Source of the DNA: Erigeron canadensis | Taxonomy: Eukaryota > Streptophyta > Magnoliopsida > Asterales > Asteraceae | Length of the DNA stretch: 64,000 nucleotides | Assembly (NCBI RefSeq): GCF_010389155.1 | Contig: NC_057761.1 | Location: forward strand, 6,140,501 to 6,204,500 | Direction: 5' to 3' | Part shown: positions 43,901-51,083 of the stretch, one piece after another | Position numbering within the stretch: the first letter of the stretch is position 1 | Layout of the letters: the number at the start of each line of letters is the position of its first letter | The notes under the pieces: generated by a model | Told to the model about the DNA's origin: nothing | The model's input: the letters and a program-made list of their open reading frames with translations, nothing else | Database searches by the model: none | Made by a program: the position numbers and the translations under genes

Positions 43901-46048
43901 AAGGCGTAAATAGTCATGTTTGTACGAATGATTACGTCTTTCAAATTTGAAAACTAGGTTCACCCTGTATGTAACTAATGGTGACAAGAACTGAGTTTTG
44001 GCACGTGTTTTGAATGCCGCTTTGGATGTTGTATAGCAGCCCACTTTGAATCTGTATGCGTACGTGACGGACGGAAAAGATAAGATGATATATCGTTTGA
44101 ATGTACTTTCTCCGTCCCATATTAAATGTCCATTTTGACTTGTCAAGTTTTTTTTCTTCAACTTTGACCGTAAATACCTTTGTTTGTGTTATATAATAGT
44201 TGATTAAAGTTATATCAACGAAAAGTGTATTGAAAACTCAATTCATCCATATATTTTATAAGAAATACGTGTTATATGATACAAACGAAAATTTTTACGG
44301 TCAAAGTTAAAAGCATAAGACTTTTTCAAAATTGGACATCTAATATGTGACGGAGGGAGTATATATATAGCAGAGTAATAATTAAATGCAAGTCCAAAAG
44401 GGATCGAACAAAACATGAGCAGGGAGTAGGAGGGAAATTAAGTCACCTTGAACCCCAACCACGCGTATAATCAGGATCACCCGTTGGAATCAAACATTTT
44501 GCTATGGATATCAATACATAGTGTTCTCCGTGGTAATTTCTTGAGAACCACTGCATGTCCGATCAATATGTTACGAATTACAGTAATTTATATTAATTAT
44601 AATAACTTGAGGATCAACAAACGCTTTTATTAAAGGCAATCTGAAATAAACTAACCCACGCGGTTTGGAATTAGAGGCAATCTGAAAACAAACTAGACCA
44701 ATCAGTATATAACTATAGGGGTTGGTTATTGTAAAACAAGTATTAAAGTAGAACAACTAAGACAAAATCTTAACCCTTTTATCATGATAAAATTGATACA
44801 CAAAATCTTGACCCTTTTATCATCATGATAAAATTGAAGTAGGATGAGTTTTTATGTACTCAATCAGCCTCGCAAAACATGTGCCCGGGTTAATCTAGCT
44901 AAATATATGTTGGATTAATAATTCATCATGAATTCACTTTATAATGTGAGACTTCAATATAAGAGAAAGATACTCTCATGGGAAAAAGAAAATCAAAATT
45001 AAAATAACGAGTTACGTACCGTTCTTCCATCATTAAGGAAGACCCCGTTAGAGAAAAGCTCGTAGATGTCATCAATAGATCTAAACCTCGGCGGAGATAC
45101 GGTAGCATTTAGTATCTCCTTGTACACCTCTGGTAGCCCTAGAGATTGAAGTGCTTTCTCTAATTTTTCCACAACTTCTGACATCATTGGCCGGTCCTCA
45201 CGAGAGTCGTGCAAACATTGAAATGCAACTTCTGAGAATAAATCTAAAGAAGCCTGGTCCAGTTGTGGCTTAAGATGTTGAAACATAATCTCACTTAACT
45301 GATTCTCTGAGTACTTTTTTTTCCACATATTCACGAAAACCTTAACCTGACCATTGCTATATTGGTAACACAATCTCCCGCATAGAACTTCAAATAAGAC
45401 GACGCCGAAAGAGTATACATCTGATTCTTTCGTTAGGGTGTACGTCGTCATATATAGCGGGTCACAGTACCCTCTAGTACCCAAGGCATCGGTGACAAGA
45501 ACTGAGTACGGCTGATTAGCAGGGCCCATTTTAGATAGCCCAAAGTCAGCAACTTTAGCCGTTAAACTCTCATCAAGAAGAATATTGGCACTTTTTATAT
45601 CACAATGAATAACTCGTTGGTGTGTTCCTTTAGGATCATGAAGGTAACAAAGTCCCTTGGCAGCCCCCAGACATATCTTGATTCGCTGTGCCCACGTAAG
45701 ATGAGGATCACTCAAGTGCCTATCTAGACTTCCCTTTGATGCATGTTCATATATAAGGACCTTCTCATCTTCTTCATCACAAAATCCTAGAAGAGAGATA
45801 AGATTTTCATGTGTATATCTGGAAAGCAACATGATCTCTTTCAAGAACTCAGGGTCTCCTTGCCCAAATTGACGATTCAAACGCTTAATGGCAACAATGC
45901 TTCGCCCCCTAGAGTGAGACACTTCTCCTTCATAAACGGCCCCAAATCCACCAGCTCCGATAACTCTGTTACGGAAACTATTGGTGGCTCTTTTTATCTC
46001 ATCAAGCTGGATTTTAAGATGTTCAAACTCTTCCATGAAAGACGTCAT
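19463..46048 (-). CDS. gene A: cytoplasmic FERONIA-type kinase fused to three PP2 lectin domains
   Basis: Nine exons on the minus strand: 45020..46048, 44447..44550, 43706..44051, 43302..43442, 40064..40176, 39577..39892, 39229..39477, 28044..28171 and 19463..19922. Every junction is GT-AG and the sum, 2,886 bp, gives an open frame of 961 aa. Residues 1-343 are a receptor-like cytoplasmic kinase with no signal peptide or membrane helix. Residues 344-493, 541-683 and 767-961 are phloem-protein-2 (Nictaba-like) domains, separated by linkers of 47 and 83 aa. PP2 domains of this family bind glycans, so the protein may couple carbohydrate recognition to phosphorylation in the cytoplasm; this role is inferred. 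Introns 7 (11.1 kb) and 8 (8.1 kb) are packed with transposons. Gene B is its tandem paralogue with the same nine-exon plan. The intact frame and conserved splice sites argue for function; transcription across 26.6 kb is unproven, and an automatic model might split this gene in two or three. Confidence 0.85.
19923..21080 (-). other. intron 8 of gene A, distal part
   Basis: Non-coding AT-rich intron sequence with a run of G at 20348..20360. No gene recognised. Confidence 0.5.
21081..21406. mobile_element. fold-back MITE in intron 8 of gene A
   Basis: About 100 bp at the left end (TAAGTGCG, then TTAACTAATCCCAAAAAG and a stretch ending TTCAGGAAACTTG) recur inverted at 21310..21406, ending CGCACTTA. 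A shorter inner repeat around GCACACAATAACC sits between. No coding capacity; a clear TSD was not found. Confidence 0.7.
21760..22560. repeat. four diverged tandem repeats with GGTGGTGG core
   Basis: A unit containing GCAATGCG followed by (G)GTGGTGG-rich sequence, then GTGGTGTAGATAATTGATGT and an AT-rich tail with AACATTTTGTTTT, starts near 21766, 22059, 22337 and 22502. Spacings are about 293, 278 and 165 bp, so the last units are shortened. Confidence 0.7.
22561..23249. other. intron 8 spacer
   Basis: AT-rich; nothing coding supported. A G-run lies at 23144..23157. Confidence 0.4.
23250..23870 (+). pseudogene. LINE ORF2 C-terminal fragment (zf-RVT region)
   Basis: Frame-shifted plus-strand remains of the region after the reverse transcriptase of a plant LINE: LWVDAWLDNTPLRLTF, SDLYDLEKHKGC, YTVRSMRSRL, HSPWIFHSNKLAQLKVNV, and a Cys pair in PLCVLCNSQNES. 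At least three frame changes. It is cut at 23870 by the LTR element, with the LINE sequence resuming at 26940 after the TSD. Confidence 0.7.
23871..24182 (-). repeat. 3' LTR of non-autonomous Copia element
   Basis: Starts TGTTGGTCCCTCGTCC and ends AGTATTCAACA in plus view. Confidence 0.92.
24220..25878 (-). pseudogene. Copia gag with C-terminal coiled-coil extension
   Basis: One reading frame of 552 codons broken only by a TGA at 25102, probably a former Trp codon. The N-terminal half is a Copia gag (LNNTNYTLWAIRMKKIL, QIWDSLKSRFVGTEDVQQ, VRKLLNAVPDKF, TYEERL), followed by a Gly/Arg/Asn-rich stretch. The zinc knuckle is degenerate, CYNCQDFGDFAANYP, having lost its His and last Cys. Where protease should follow, the frame continues into about 230 residues rich in Glu, Lys and Asp with long coiled coil (EIESDLRSKLEFWKFEM, EFEKKMKDREIAFEKQMQKE). 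The tail could be a captured host segment or an old gag expansion. Such proteins could still assemble with capsids made by an autonomous relative; this is inference. Confidence 0.8.
26610..26621 (-). other. primer-binding site, initiator tRNA-Met
   Basis: Minus-strand TGGCATCAGAGC, one base inside the 5' LTR. Confidence 0.88.
26623..26934 (-). repeat. 5' LTR of non-autonomous Copia element
   Basis: Nearly identical to 23871..24182. TATA-like TATATATAG lies in its middle. Confidence 0.92.
27110..27940 (+). pseudogene. LINE ORF1-like fragment (DUF4283 / zinc knuckle)
   Basis: The pattern matches plant LINE ORF1 or DUF4283 proteins: GVPIAVDRYTAEIC, ARVLVEL, and a knuckle CSHCKLYGHKLDEC at 27379..27420, followed by a Pro/Ser/Thr-rich tail. 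A frameshift near 27250 and stops near 27436, 27494 and 27690 interrupt it. It lies after LINE ORF2 remains, so two LINE copies may be joined here. Confidence 0.7.
28044..28171 (-). CDS. gene A exon 8: start of third PP2 domain
   Basis: 128 bp encoding WFCLDKNGKTCLMLPARAVC and ending LHEWKSLPES. It is flanked by TAG before TGG and by GTTAAT after the exon. It is 82% to 90% alike by eye to gene B exon 8 (53139..53266). It sits only 173 bp from the LTR element at 28344 and 11 kb from exon 7, which explains why it is easy to miss. Confidence 0.82.
28344..28981 (+). repeat. 5' LTR
   Basis: Starts TGTTGATGTACG and ends GGGACTCACA. It contains three short palindromes built on CGAAGAT...ATCTTCG or AACTTCG near 28597..28680. 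Confidence 0.93.
28984..28995 (+). other. primer-binding site
   Basis: TGTTATCAGAGC two bases after the LTR; one base differs from the standard TGGTATCAGAGC. Confidence 0.75.
29080..29345 (+). repeat. ACGAAnTTA motif array in the gag leader
   Basis: About ten copies of a loose 25-bp unit with ACGAAcTTA or ACGAAgTTA followed by ATCTTCGTT or ATTTTCGTT. Two units (29230..29310) are exact repeats of each other. The array ends just before the gag ATG at 29354. Confidence 0.85.
29354..29998 (+). pseudogene. truncated Copia-type gag
   Basis: 214 aa starting MASSSTNTAVAQYLNSL. Copia gag pattern: LADFWAWKGRFEDYI, KQLFDAIEAHCEGD, RIKMLKKQFDCF, LRFQHLLAELAYF, VDKFLDGLPS. It stops soon after the region that normally precedes the zinc knuckle, which is missing. 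No stop interrupts the remaining part, so a short capsid-like protein could still be made. Confidence 0.75.
30418..30425 (+). promoter_or_regulatory. putative internal TATA box
   Basis: TATATAAA followed about 60 bases on by a pyrimidine-rich leader with AAAACCCTAAAACCC, typical of plant 5' UTRs. A splice donor GTAAGT follows at 30559. Basis: motif and spacing only. Confidence 0.5.
30559..31194 (+). repeat. leader intron filled with ACGAAnTTA motifs
   Basis: A GTAAGT donor at 30559 and a TTTGCAG acceptor ending at 31194, three bases before the ATG at 31197, suggest a 636-bp 5' UTR intron. Between 30660 and 31085 it holds about twenty copies of ACGAA(C/G/T)TTA, spaced irregularly at 12 to 35 bp. 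Confidence 0.6.
31197..34124 (+). pseudogene. envelope-like / plant transposon ORF with internal intron
   Basis: The start MALAPRQFVKKHNLALN follows the leader intron. The N-terminal domain (FNYIARSRLFFAFCDSPRLV, YIDSFWSTAHEVM, SLRTILHLGAE) matches in pattern the start of the 10589..6529 ORF of the Sirevirus-like element. Then come an Asp/Ser-rich acidic tract (32020..32170), a nuclear-signal-like KRRRV and a short coiled coil (LLETRVRTLESNL). A candidate intron 32993..33180 (CAG/GTTT to AATAG) joins in frame to a charged C-terminal region that ends RRVYDPM. Damage: one frameshift near 31610 and TAG stops at 32395 and 32755, both plausibly from CAG. The C-terminal region (33183..34124) matches nothing I recognise. 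Confidence 0.65.
34338..34975 (+). repeat. 3' LTR
   Basis: Same length and structure as the 5' LTR, including the CGAAGAT palindromes at 34590..34673. Confidence 0.93.
34976..36002. other. intron 7 spacer of gene A
   Basis: Contains dispersed TTTTTGGTCC-type repeat sequence (35140..35290) that recurs at 63860..63970, and decayed GC-richer sequence at 35500..35580 and 35740..35890. No gene supported. Confidence 0.4.
36663..38038 (+). mobile_element. solo LTR of the Sirevirus-like family
   Basis: The sequence from TGTTGAGTCATGGATTCG to GGGACTTTCA matches the reverse complement of the LTRs at 5747 and 18399, including the CAGCGAG-rich start. TSD CATGG is perfect (36658..36662 and 38039..38043). 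No internal region: a product of LTR-LTR recombination. It is itself interrupted at 37055..37743. Confidence 0.9.
37055..37743 (+). mobile_element. nested solo LTR of another family
   Basis: 689 bp beginning TGTTAGAATATG and ending AACCCAACA, flanked by the perfect 5-bp repeat GTCAT (37050..37054 and 37744..37748). It has a TATA-like CTATAAATAC at about 37370 and no long ORF. Because it splits a solo LTR, it is the youngest of the three nested layers. Confidence 0.88.
38900..39025. repeat. right end of the Harbinger element
   Basis: Reading inward from 39025 gives GGCCATTCACTATAAGGGAG, followed at 39026..39028 by TTA, the usual Harbinger target. The left end was not located. Confidence 0.55.
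39229..39477 (-). CDS. gene A exon 7: acidic linker exon
   Basis: 83 codons, phase 0 on both sides. It starts EELQVLEND, contains DDTYWKNKLPTDYKDIIKFS and LQWTGSKELYHILSQGLLI, and ends GQQ. The pattern YWxxKLPxDYxxII and LQWTxxKELYxIL precedes the last PP2 domain in gene B as well (53649..53897). Confidence 0.87.
39577..40176 (-). CDS. gene A exons 5-6: second PP2 domain
   Basis: Exon 5 (40064..40176) encodes WFSRNDRGVHYVVQSLEECL. Exon 6 (39577..39892) starts RFPAGNYSKY and ends VEAIEFHPLEN. The usual Trp of the central PP2 motif is replaced in EDDLMRVELYHFTS, suggesting a diverged binding site. 143 aa. Confidence 0.87.
40177..41026 (-). other. intron 4 of gene A, first part
   Basis: AT-rich, with a duplicated 60-bp stretch (TAGACATTCATCATGATATC at 40572 and 40693) and inverted ACCTAAG-type ends around 40845..40990, probably a MITE. 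No gene. Confidence 0.45.
41027..42081 (+). mobile_element. possible Helitron in intron 4 of gene A
   Basis: A hairpin CGCCC-AAC-GGGCG at 42052..42064 lies 13 bases before CTAG followed by T at 42082, which is the Helitron 3' end structure. Upstream, TCAAACTATATTAAAAAGGA at 41027 could be the 5' TC end. No Rep/helicase coding, so non-autonomous. Confidence 0.45.
42082..43301 (-). other. intron 4 of gene A, distal part
   Basis: Very AT-rich; no coding or structured repeat recognised. Confidence 0.5.
43302..43442 (-). CDS. gene A exon 4: linker exon
   Basis: Exactly 47 codons, phase 0 at both ends: ELKYGEILKATAHPL and ELNALLSRGVLLNEGKT. It repeats the pattern that ends exon 1 (EILNAT, LFSNGVFLNDGRT), so linker plus PP2 forms a repeated unit. 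Confidence 0.85.
43706..44550 (-). CDS. gene A exons 2-3: first PP2 domain
   Basis: Exon 2 (44447..44550) encodes WFSRNYHGEHYVLISIAKCL and ends in phase 2. Exon 3 (43706..44051) continues FKVGCYTT and ends GIEFQPLEK. The PP2 pattern is visible: an N-terminal aromatic start, a middle LSPLVTYRVNLVFKF, then EDEWLKASLYQFTS and the closing GIEFQP. A Stowaway MITE (44106..44359) occupies the intron. Together 150 aa. Confidence 0.88.
44106..44359. mobile_element. Stowaway (Tc1/mariner) MITE
   Basis: Inverted ends CTTTCTCCGTCCCATATTA and CTCCCTCCGTCACATATTA (read inward), flanked by TA on both sides (44104..44105, 44360..44361). CTCCCTCCGTCC is the classic Stowaway terminus. 254 bp, inside intron 2 of gene A. 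Confidence 0.9.
45020..46048 (-). CDS. gene A exon 1: protein kinase domain
   Basis: The start MTSFMEEFEHLKIQ is shared with gene B. Kinase motifs: glycine loop GAGGFGAVY (31-39), ATP-binding Lys55 in VAIK, αC Glu71, catalytic loop HCDIKSANILL with Asp150, and DFG at 168-170. The sequence is closest to the FERONIA/CrRLK1L kinases (LTWAQRIKICLGAAKGL, SDVYSFGVVLFEVLCGR). It is a non-RD kinase because Cys149 precedes Asp150, and the usual APE position reads DPL. The exon ends with a linker (EILNATVSPP, ELFSNGVFLNDGRT) that resembles the later linker exons. The intron begins GTACGT after Thr343. Confidence 0.93.
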
Positions 46049-46240
46049 TGTTTGTGGATTAGATAATAAAGGAAAATTTCAGATAGTCAATTGGTAGAAA
46101 GTGTTTGAAAAATAATGAGGAAAGAAGTTTGGTCTTCAATGTATAAAGGATGTGTGCTTAGTTTGATTAGATCAAGGTGTTGAAATATATTTAATTGCTT
46201 ATGAGCAAACACATAGCTGTGTGTATATGTAGATGGGGCA

Positions 46241-46400
46241 TTCAAGATGCCCAAAGTCAAACATCCATGTTATTGTATATATTTTATATTGTGTGTCAGC
46301 TGAGGTGTTGTCTTTACATGATGTAGAAAAATGAATTTTTGTGTGAGTGGTTGCAAGTCACTTTTGTTAGATCTAAGAAATTAAATGCTGGTATTCCAAG
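46241..46400 (-). promoter_or_regulatory. conserved upstream block of gene A
   Basis: It shares blocks with 62589..62795 upstream of gene B: TTCAAGATGCCCA.AGTCAA, CATCCATGTT, GTGTCAGCTGAG, TCACATGAT-like sequence and AAGAAATTAAATGC. On the coding strand the first block contains TTGACTT, a W-box core recognised by WRKY factors. A TATAAAATA lies at about 46280. Being conserved between paralogues that have diverged around it, it is a candidate promoter. Confidence 0.5.
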
Positions 46401-47149
46401 CAAGTTCATGGTCCGATGTTGATAAGCTGATATAACTTACCTGATGATCAATCAAAGTCAATAATCCGCATGTCAACTTTATTAGGTGTATATAAAAGAA
46501 TGTATAATTCCATGTGTATAGCCTAAACATGGTCTAATGATGCTATATAAAAGGTGCATAAACTTTTTGAAATGGATAATGTAAAACAGGGCTAGATTGT
46601 TTAGCTCTATCAAATCAGCCGCACAAAACAGTAATATAATACGCATATATGACCTTAATTTTACTATCTATTTCAATTTGCCCTTTTTTATGGGTCTATT
46701 TAGTACCTGATATGTTAGACAATCCACTGCACTATTTCTTGGAAGAAAAAATTTGTCACCGATCTTCCTAACCAAGGGAATAGCCATGATGATGATTTGA
46801 GCCGATATTATGAAGTCTACAATGTTGTAGAACTCGAATTCCTTGGCCGAGAAATCAGGGAGTGCTTGGAAGTTGTGCAGCGGGCGAGTCAATTTGGCTA
46901 AAATCAAACTCAAAAATCGGTCATTGGGTCAAACTCGTTAAAATCAGTCAAAAAAGTTTATTGTACAGTTATGTCAGTTTACTTCAGAAAAATTCTCAAA
47001 TTCAAGGGCACACAAAGTACTAAAAATCTTACTGATTATAAAACGTCACAACTATCGTTACCTGGAAACAAGAATCAAAATTAATCAGTCTTTTAAGTTC
47101 CACATAGACAGATGATAATGAAAAGGGGGATATAGAAAACCAGAGCATA
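46401..47149. other. intergenic spacer between gene A and PP2 relic
   Basis: No supported gene. An 81-codon minus-strand frame at 46668..46913 has a hydrophobic middle (VDFIISAQIIIMAIPLV) but no family that I can defend. Confidence 0.35.
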
Positions 47150-47420
47150 AGACATTGAAGTTTTGCAGGTTTCACTTACATACACAAGCAGAGCACGATT
47201 TAATACATATATAGCCGACACTTATGACAAGCACTTCTCCAAATTTGGCACATTCAGAAAGTCATCTATAGTATGTGTAATAGAATATAAAGATGGTTGG
47301 GAGATATTAAAAGAGCATTGATTCGGGTAAAGGCTCCCAAATATACATGCAAAAACTTAAATCATCACGTCTGCAAGCCATTCTTGGTGATAACGTTAGA
47401 CATTCCTTCACAATTTTGTC
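47150..47420 (-). pseudogene. PP2 exon 8/9 relic
   Basis: 47300..47412 is a decayed copy of exon 8 (WFSLDKIVKECLTLSPR in place of WFCLDKNGKTCLMLPAR), and 47225..47255 resembles the start of exon 9 (ACAAGCACTTCTCCAAAT). 47165..47195 matches the 3' flank of gene A (GCAGGTTTCACTTAC). Most of exon 9 is deleted. It is the 3' stump of a lost copy between genes A and B. Confidence 0.65.
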
Positions 47421-48232
47421 AAGAGAAAACCACTATCAATAAACCGGTTAAATAGATTTGTGGCGTTATGTGACTATATTTATGGGAAAATAAAGTCGGA
47501 AGAAGATGAGCAGCAATGATAACTGGGAATGAAAATTTTCAAAATATCATTAGTTGATATATCAGCTACAGTACTGAAATTGAACACAAAATTCGTGAAT
47601 CAATGAAATAGCCATAAAAAAGTATAATTGGCAATATTGAGTGCTAACACATAATTTATTATGTTAATATGAGGCTACTTTACACAGATTCTATCTTACG
47701 TGGCACAACTGCCTCTTTTTTTTTTAAAAGAATACTATCGTTAGCCAACTGTTTTTTTTTAAAAGAATACTATCGTTAGTCGGAAGAATACTAAGAAAAC
47801 TGTTTTTTTTTTAAAAAAACTCTTACGTGGCACAACTGCCTCTTTCTTTTCTTTTTTTTTTTAACTATCGTTAGGTTGTCCATAGCTAGAAGTTTTCCAG
47901 ACCAGAATGCTGCCTCTTTCTTGATCCTATTCCCATGTAACAAAATTAATATTAAGACGTTCAGAAATAATTATGTTTTAAAAAAGATTTATTAATGAAA
48001 ATAGTCACTTTCAGAAATTATTCATTATGTTCGGTGTTTTTCTATTGTTTTTAAACTTTTGATAGTTCCAAATTGGTGTCTGATAAAGTGCATACAAGTT
48101 GTTTAATAAAATGTCTCATAGATGTGTTTTCCATTGATCTGTTTTATTTCTTAAGATATGATGACCATATATTTCCAGTTAACTTGTATACAAAAGGAAC
48201 CTACTAAGTTAAGATCATTTTAGACTGATAGA
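47421..48232. other. intergenic spacer with local duplications
   Basis: TTACGTGGCACAACTGCCTC occurs at 47697 and 47823, and ACTATCGTTAG three times between 47740 and 47875, joined by T-runs. No gene. Confidence 0.45.
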
Positions 48233-48240
48233 TAAATTTC

Positions 48241-48763
48241 TAGGGCTGTAAACGAACCGAACGAACACGAACGAGACCTTGTTCATGTTCGTTCATTTAA
48301 CTTAACGAACGGTTCATGAACAGATTAACGAACAAAATGACTTGTTCATGTTCGTTCGTTTGTGTTCATGAATGACGGTTCACTAACACAAACGAACGAA
48401 CACTAATGAACGAACACAAACGAGCGAAATATTTATAAATTAAGTATTTTTATTTGAACTTTTTCTTAAATAGTTAGGTATCAATAATATATATATCATA
48501 TAAAACAAATATTTATATCTGTAAGTGAACATAAGGAACAAATGTTCACGAACATAAACGAACTAATGTTCACGAATATTGTTCACGAACGACGGTTCAT
48601 GAACATAAACGAACAACGTTCACGAACAGATTATCGAATGTTCACGAACGTAACTGAACGAACGAGAGCTTTGTTCATGTTCGTTCATTTAACTAAACGA
48701 ACGAACACGAACAAACTTCCCGCCGAACGGTTCATAAACTGTTCAGTTTCGTTTACAGCCCTA
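48241..48763. mobile_element. hAT-type MITE rich in AACGAAC
   Basis: Inverted ends TAGGGCTGTAAACGAA with an 8-bp TSD TAAATTTC on both sides (48233..48240 and 48764..48771), typical of hAT. The body is filled with AACGAAC/GTTCGTT and TTCATGTTCGTTCATTTAAC units in both orientations, so long parts can fold back. Confidence 0.9.
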
Positions 48764-48961
48764 TAAATTTCGCAATTGCTTATATGTGATGTAAAGGTGT
48801 AAAAATGGCACCCCTGCAAAACCATCATAGACTGATTGGTTTATGAAAATATTAAAGTTAGGGTTATTGGATGTTCAATTTGTTCAAATTTTCCAGAAAA
48901 ATTGCAGCAAATTCATGTTCTCTCACTGTATTTCTCATCTGCAGATAACCTTTTTTTACAG

Positions 48962-49148
48962 GGATTAAGACTCCCTAAAGTTACAATAACTTTCCCTATA
49001 AAGTTGAGAGCATCTCAACCATTGGATTGAAATCAAGGGTTAAGATTTAAAAATCAAATTTGAATCTTGACCCTTGATTTCAATCCAATGGTTGAGATGC
49101 TCTCAACTTTATAGGTAAAGTTATTGTAACTTTAGGGAATCCTAATCC
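48962..49148. mobile_element. hairpin MITE with 9-bp TSD
   Basis: Two arms of about 85 bp are almost exact inverted copies (GGATTAAGACTCCCTAAAG... and its complement) around a 14-base AT-rich loop. TSD TTTTTACAG is perfect (48953..48961, 49149..49157). A 9-bp TSD points to Mutator-type mobilisation. Confidence 0.88.
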
Positions 49149-49329
49149 TTTTTACAGGAGACTTAGACAAATTTTGGAGCATCAAGATGAAGCTTTGATT
49201 TGTTCATATCTAAAAATCTTTTGGACTATGTTGAATCTGGTTATGCAGAAACCAGCAACCACGAAGCACGTCACAAGGAAAATCAGAAACGTGAGAGCAT
49301 ATTTTCAAGAATAATTGCAGCTACCACTT

Positions 49330-50090
49330 CAAAACAGAATATCAAGAATCTAGCAAGTTAATCATGGTCAAACTTTAGTCTCTTAGACGCGAGTTTGAAA
49401 CTTTTATTATGAAAAATGAAGAACCTGTTCACGCATATATCGCTAGAGTCTCGGGAGTTGTGAGCCAAATGGGATCGTAGAGAATTTAAGTATCATTGAT
49501 GAAAATGTGGTAGCTAAGCTTTTAAGAAGTTCAACTTCCAACTTTGATCACATAGTTGCTGCCGTTGAAAAGTCAAAACATTTGTCAAAACTGTCTTTTG
49601 ATGAGTTAATAATCAAATCATTGGCTATAGAGGACGAACAGTCATTTCAGACAAAGGTAGAGGTAGCTGTTGTGGTCAGGGCAGAGGACGTTATAAGACT
49701 TCTCATACTACAACCTGATGAGTTGGGTCTATTTTTGGAGCTGAAGTGAGACACCTTTGACCGTTTCACACGATTAAAGGCGTTGGTGGAAAATCATACA
49801 GAAGAAAGCATAATAATATTTTAAACAGATCGTGGAGGTGAGTTTCTATAAAACGTTGGCCGTGTTTTCTAATGATCCTGGCATTAAAGGGGAATTCACG
49901 GCATCATACACCCAAAAGCAAAACAGGGTGGTGGAATGTATAGATAGAACAATTGTAGAGATGGCTCGATCTATGAGGAACAGTTACCCAACACATTCTG
50001 GGCTGAAGAGTTGCTACTGCAGTGTATCTTCGCAATATTTCCCTTATGGATGGAACAGAAGTACTCCTTTGGTTAGCCTATGAAGTATAT
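49330..50090 (+). pseudogene. Copia gag-integrase fragment
   Basis: 49507..49640 carries gag remains (VVAKLLRSSTSNFDHIVAAV, SKLSFDELI) and 49832..50083 integrase remains (GIKGEFTASYTQKQNRVVEC, IDRTIVEMARSM), with stops and a missing middle. No LTRs found; sequence to about 50600 may also belong to it. Confidence 0.65.
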
Positions 50091-50669
50091 TTTCATTCGA
50101 TATTGTACGAAATCCAAAGCATATAGGATTTATGGATGAAAAATCGTGGTGTCTAATGATCAAGGTTATTGGAACAGGTAGGAAATTAACAAGGCATCAG
50201 GAGCACAAGTTGACCTAAATGAAGAAAAAGACATGGTTGATGCATCGGGTAAGTATTCTAATAGCTCAGGAGCTCGACACCAACTACCATATATCCAACA
50301 AGTTCGAATTCTTTGTTGTCAGAGTCTCTGTCTGATGACCCTACTGGTCATCATTCAGATGAATCAGGTAAGCAATGAAGCGGTGAAGAAGTGAACTGGA
50401 AAGAGTTCCAAAACTATTTGTTGATTCGATACTTGATTCGAAATCTCCATTGGCTCTATTTGTTGAAGATCCATCAAGTGCAGATAAAGCAACAACGTCA
50501 CAAGAGTCTTTAACAAGGGCTTTAGTTACTAAAACATTGATCAGTCACAAAAGGTGTCAGTCACAGTATGTCATCTAACGAGGTAGTGTCGCTTAGGATG
50601 AATGGATGACGTGGGTGATCGATGATTCATGGCTGTTAGTTTTGATCAACGGGGATAAAATGTGGCTGT

Positions 50670-51083
50670 TTATGGTGTGTTATATAGCAGAAATTGGAGA
50701 CAATGTCTAAATTTTAACGCTTTATGTAAGTAGCTAGGTGATATTGGTTCTGAATTCCCATAATCCAACGAACGTTTCTTTGTTGTGGAATCTATGTGAT
50801 ATACTTCGTTGGATAAATCAATTATCAACTGAACCCCGACGTATAGCGGCTCACAATCATTCCTTTTGTAACTCTGATGAGGTGAAACTAGCATAAACTG
50901 TTGATGATGTATCGTGAAAATGTGACAAGCCCGTGAGAAGATTAAAAAGAAGAAAGATAACACTTCAAATCCACGGTTGGTTTCCTCCATTTTTTGGACT
51001 AAACTTAACAGAGATAAACAACCTAAATTCATATTCATATTTTCACATTTTACACAAGTGTACCAGATATTCATTCTATGCAT
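50670..51083 (-). pseudogene. probable PP2 exon 9 relic
   Basis: The frame contains MLVSPHQSYKRNDCEPLYVG and KRSLDYGNSEPISPSYL, aligning loosely with YLVSPQTPV and the GWMEVQ region of exon 9. At DNA level TTTCTTTGTTGTGGAAT matches exon 9. It is followed by GCTGGGTTTCGTATCTGCTC (51128), which matches the flank downstream of gene A (5691). The conserved PP2 core is eroded. Confidence 0.4.

Noticed and set aside
46668..46913. 81-codon minus-strand frame with a hydrophobic centre
   Set aside because: A faint likeness to the membrane part of ethylene receptors (YNIVDFIISAQ) is too short and lacks flanking motifs; treated as chance.
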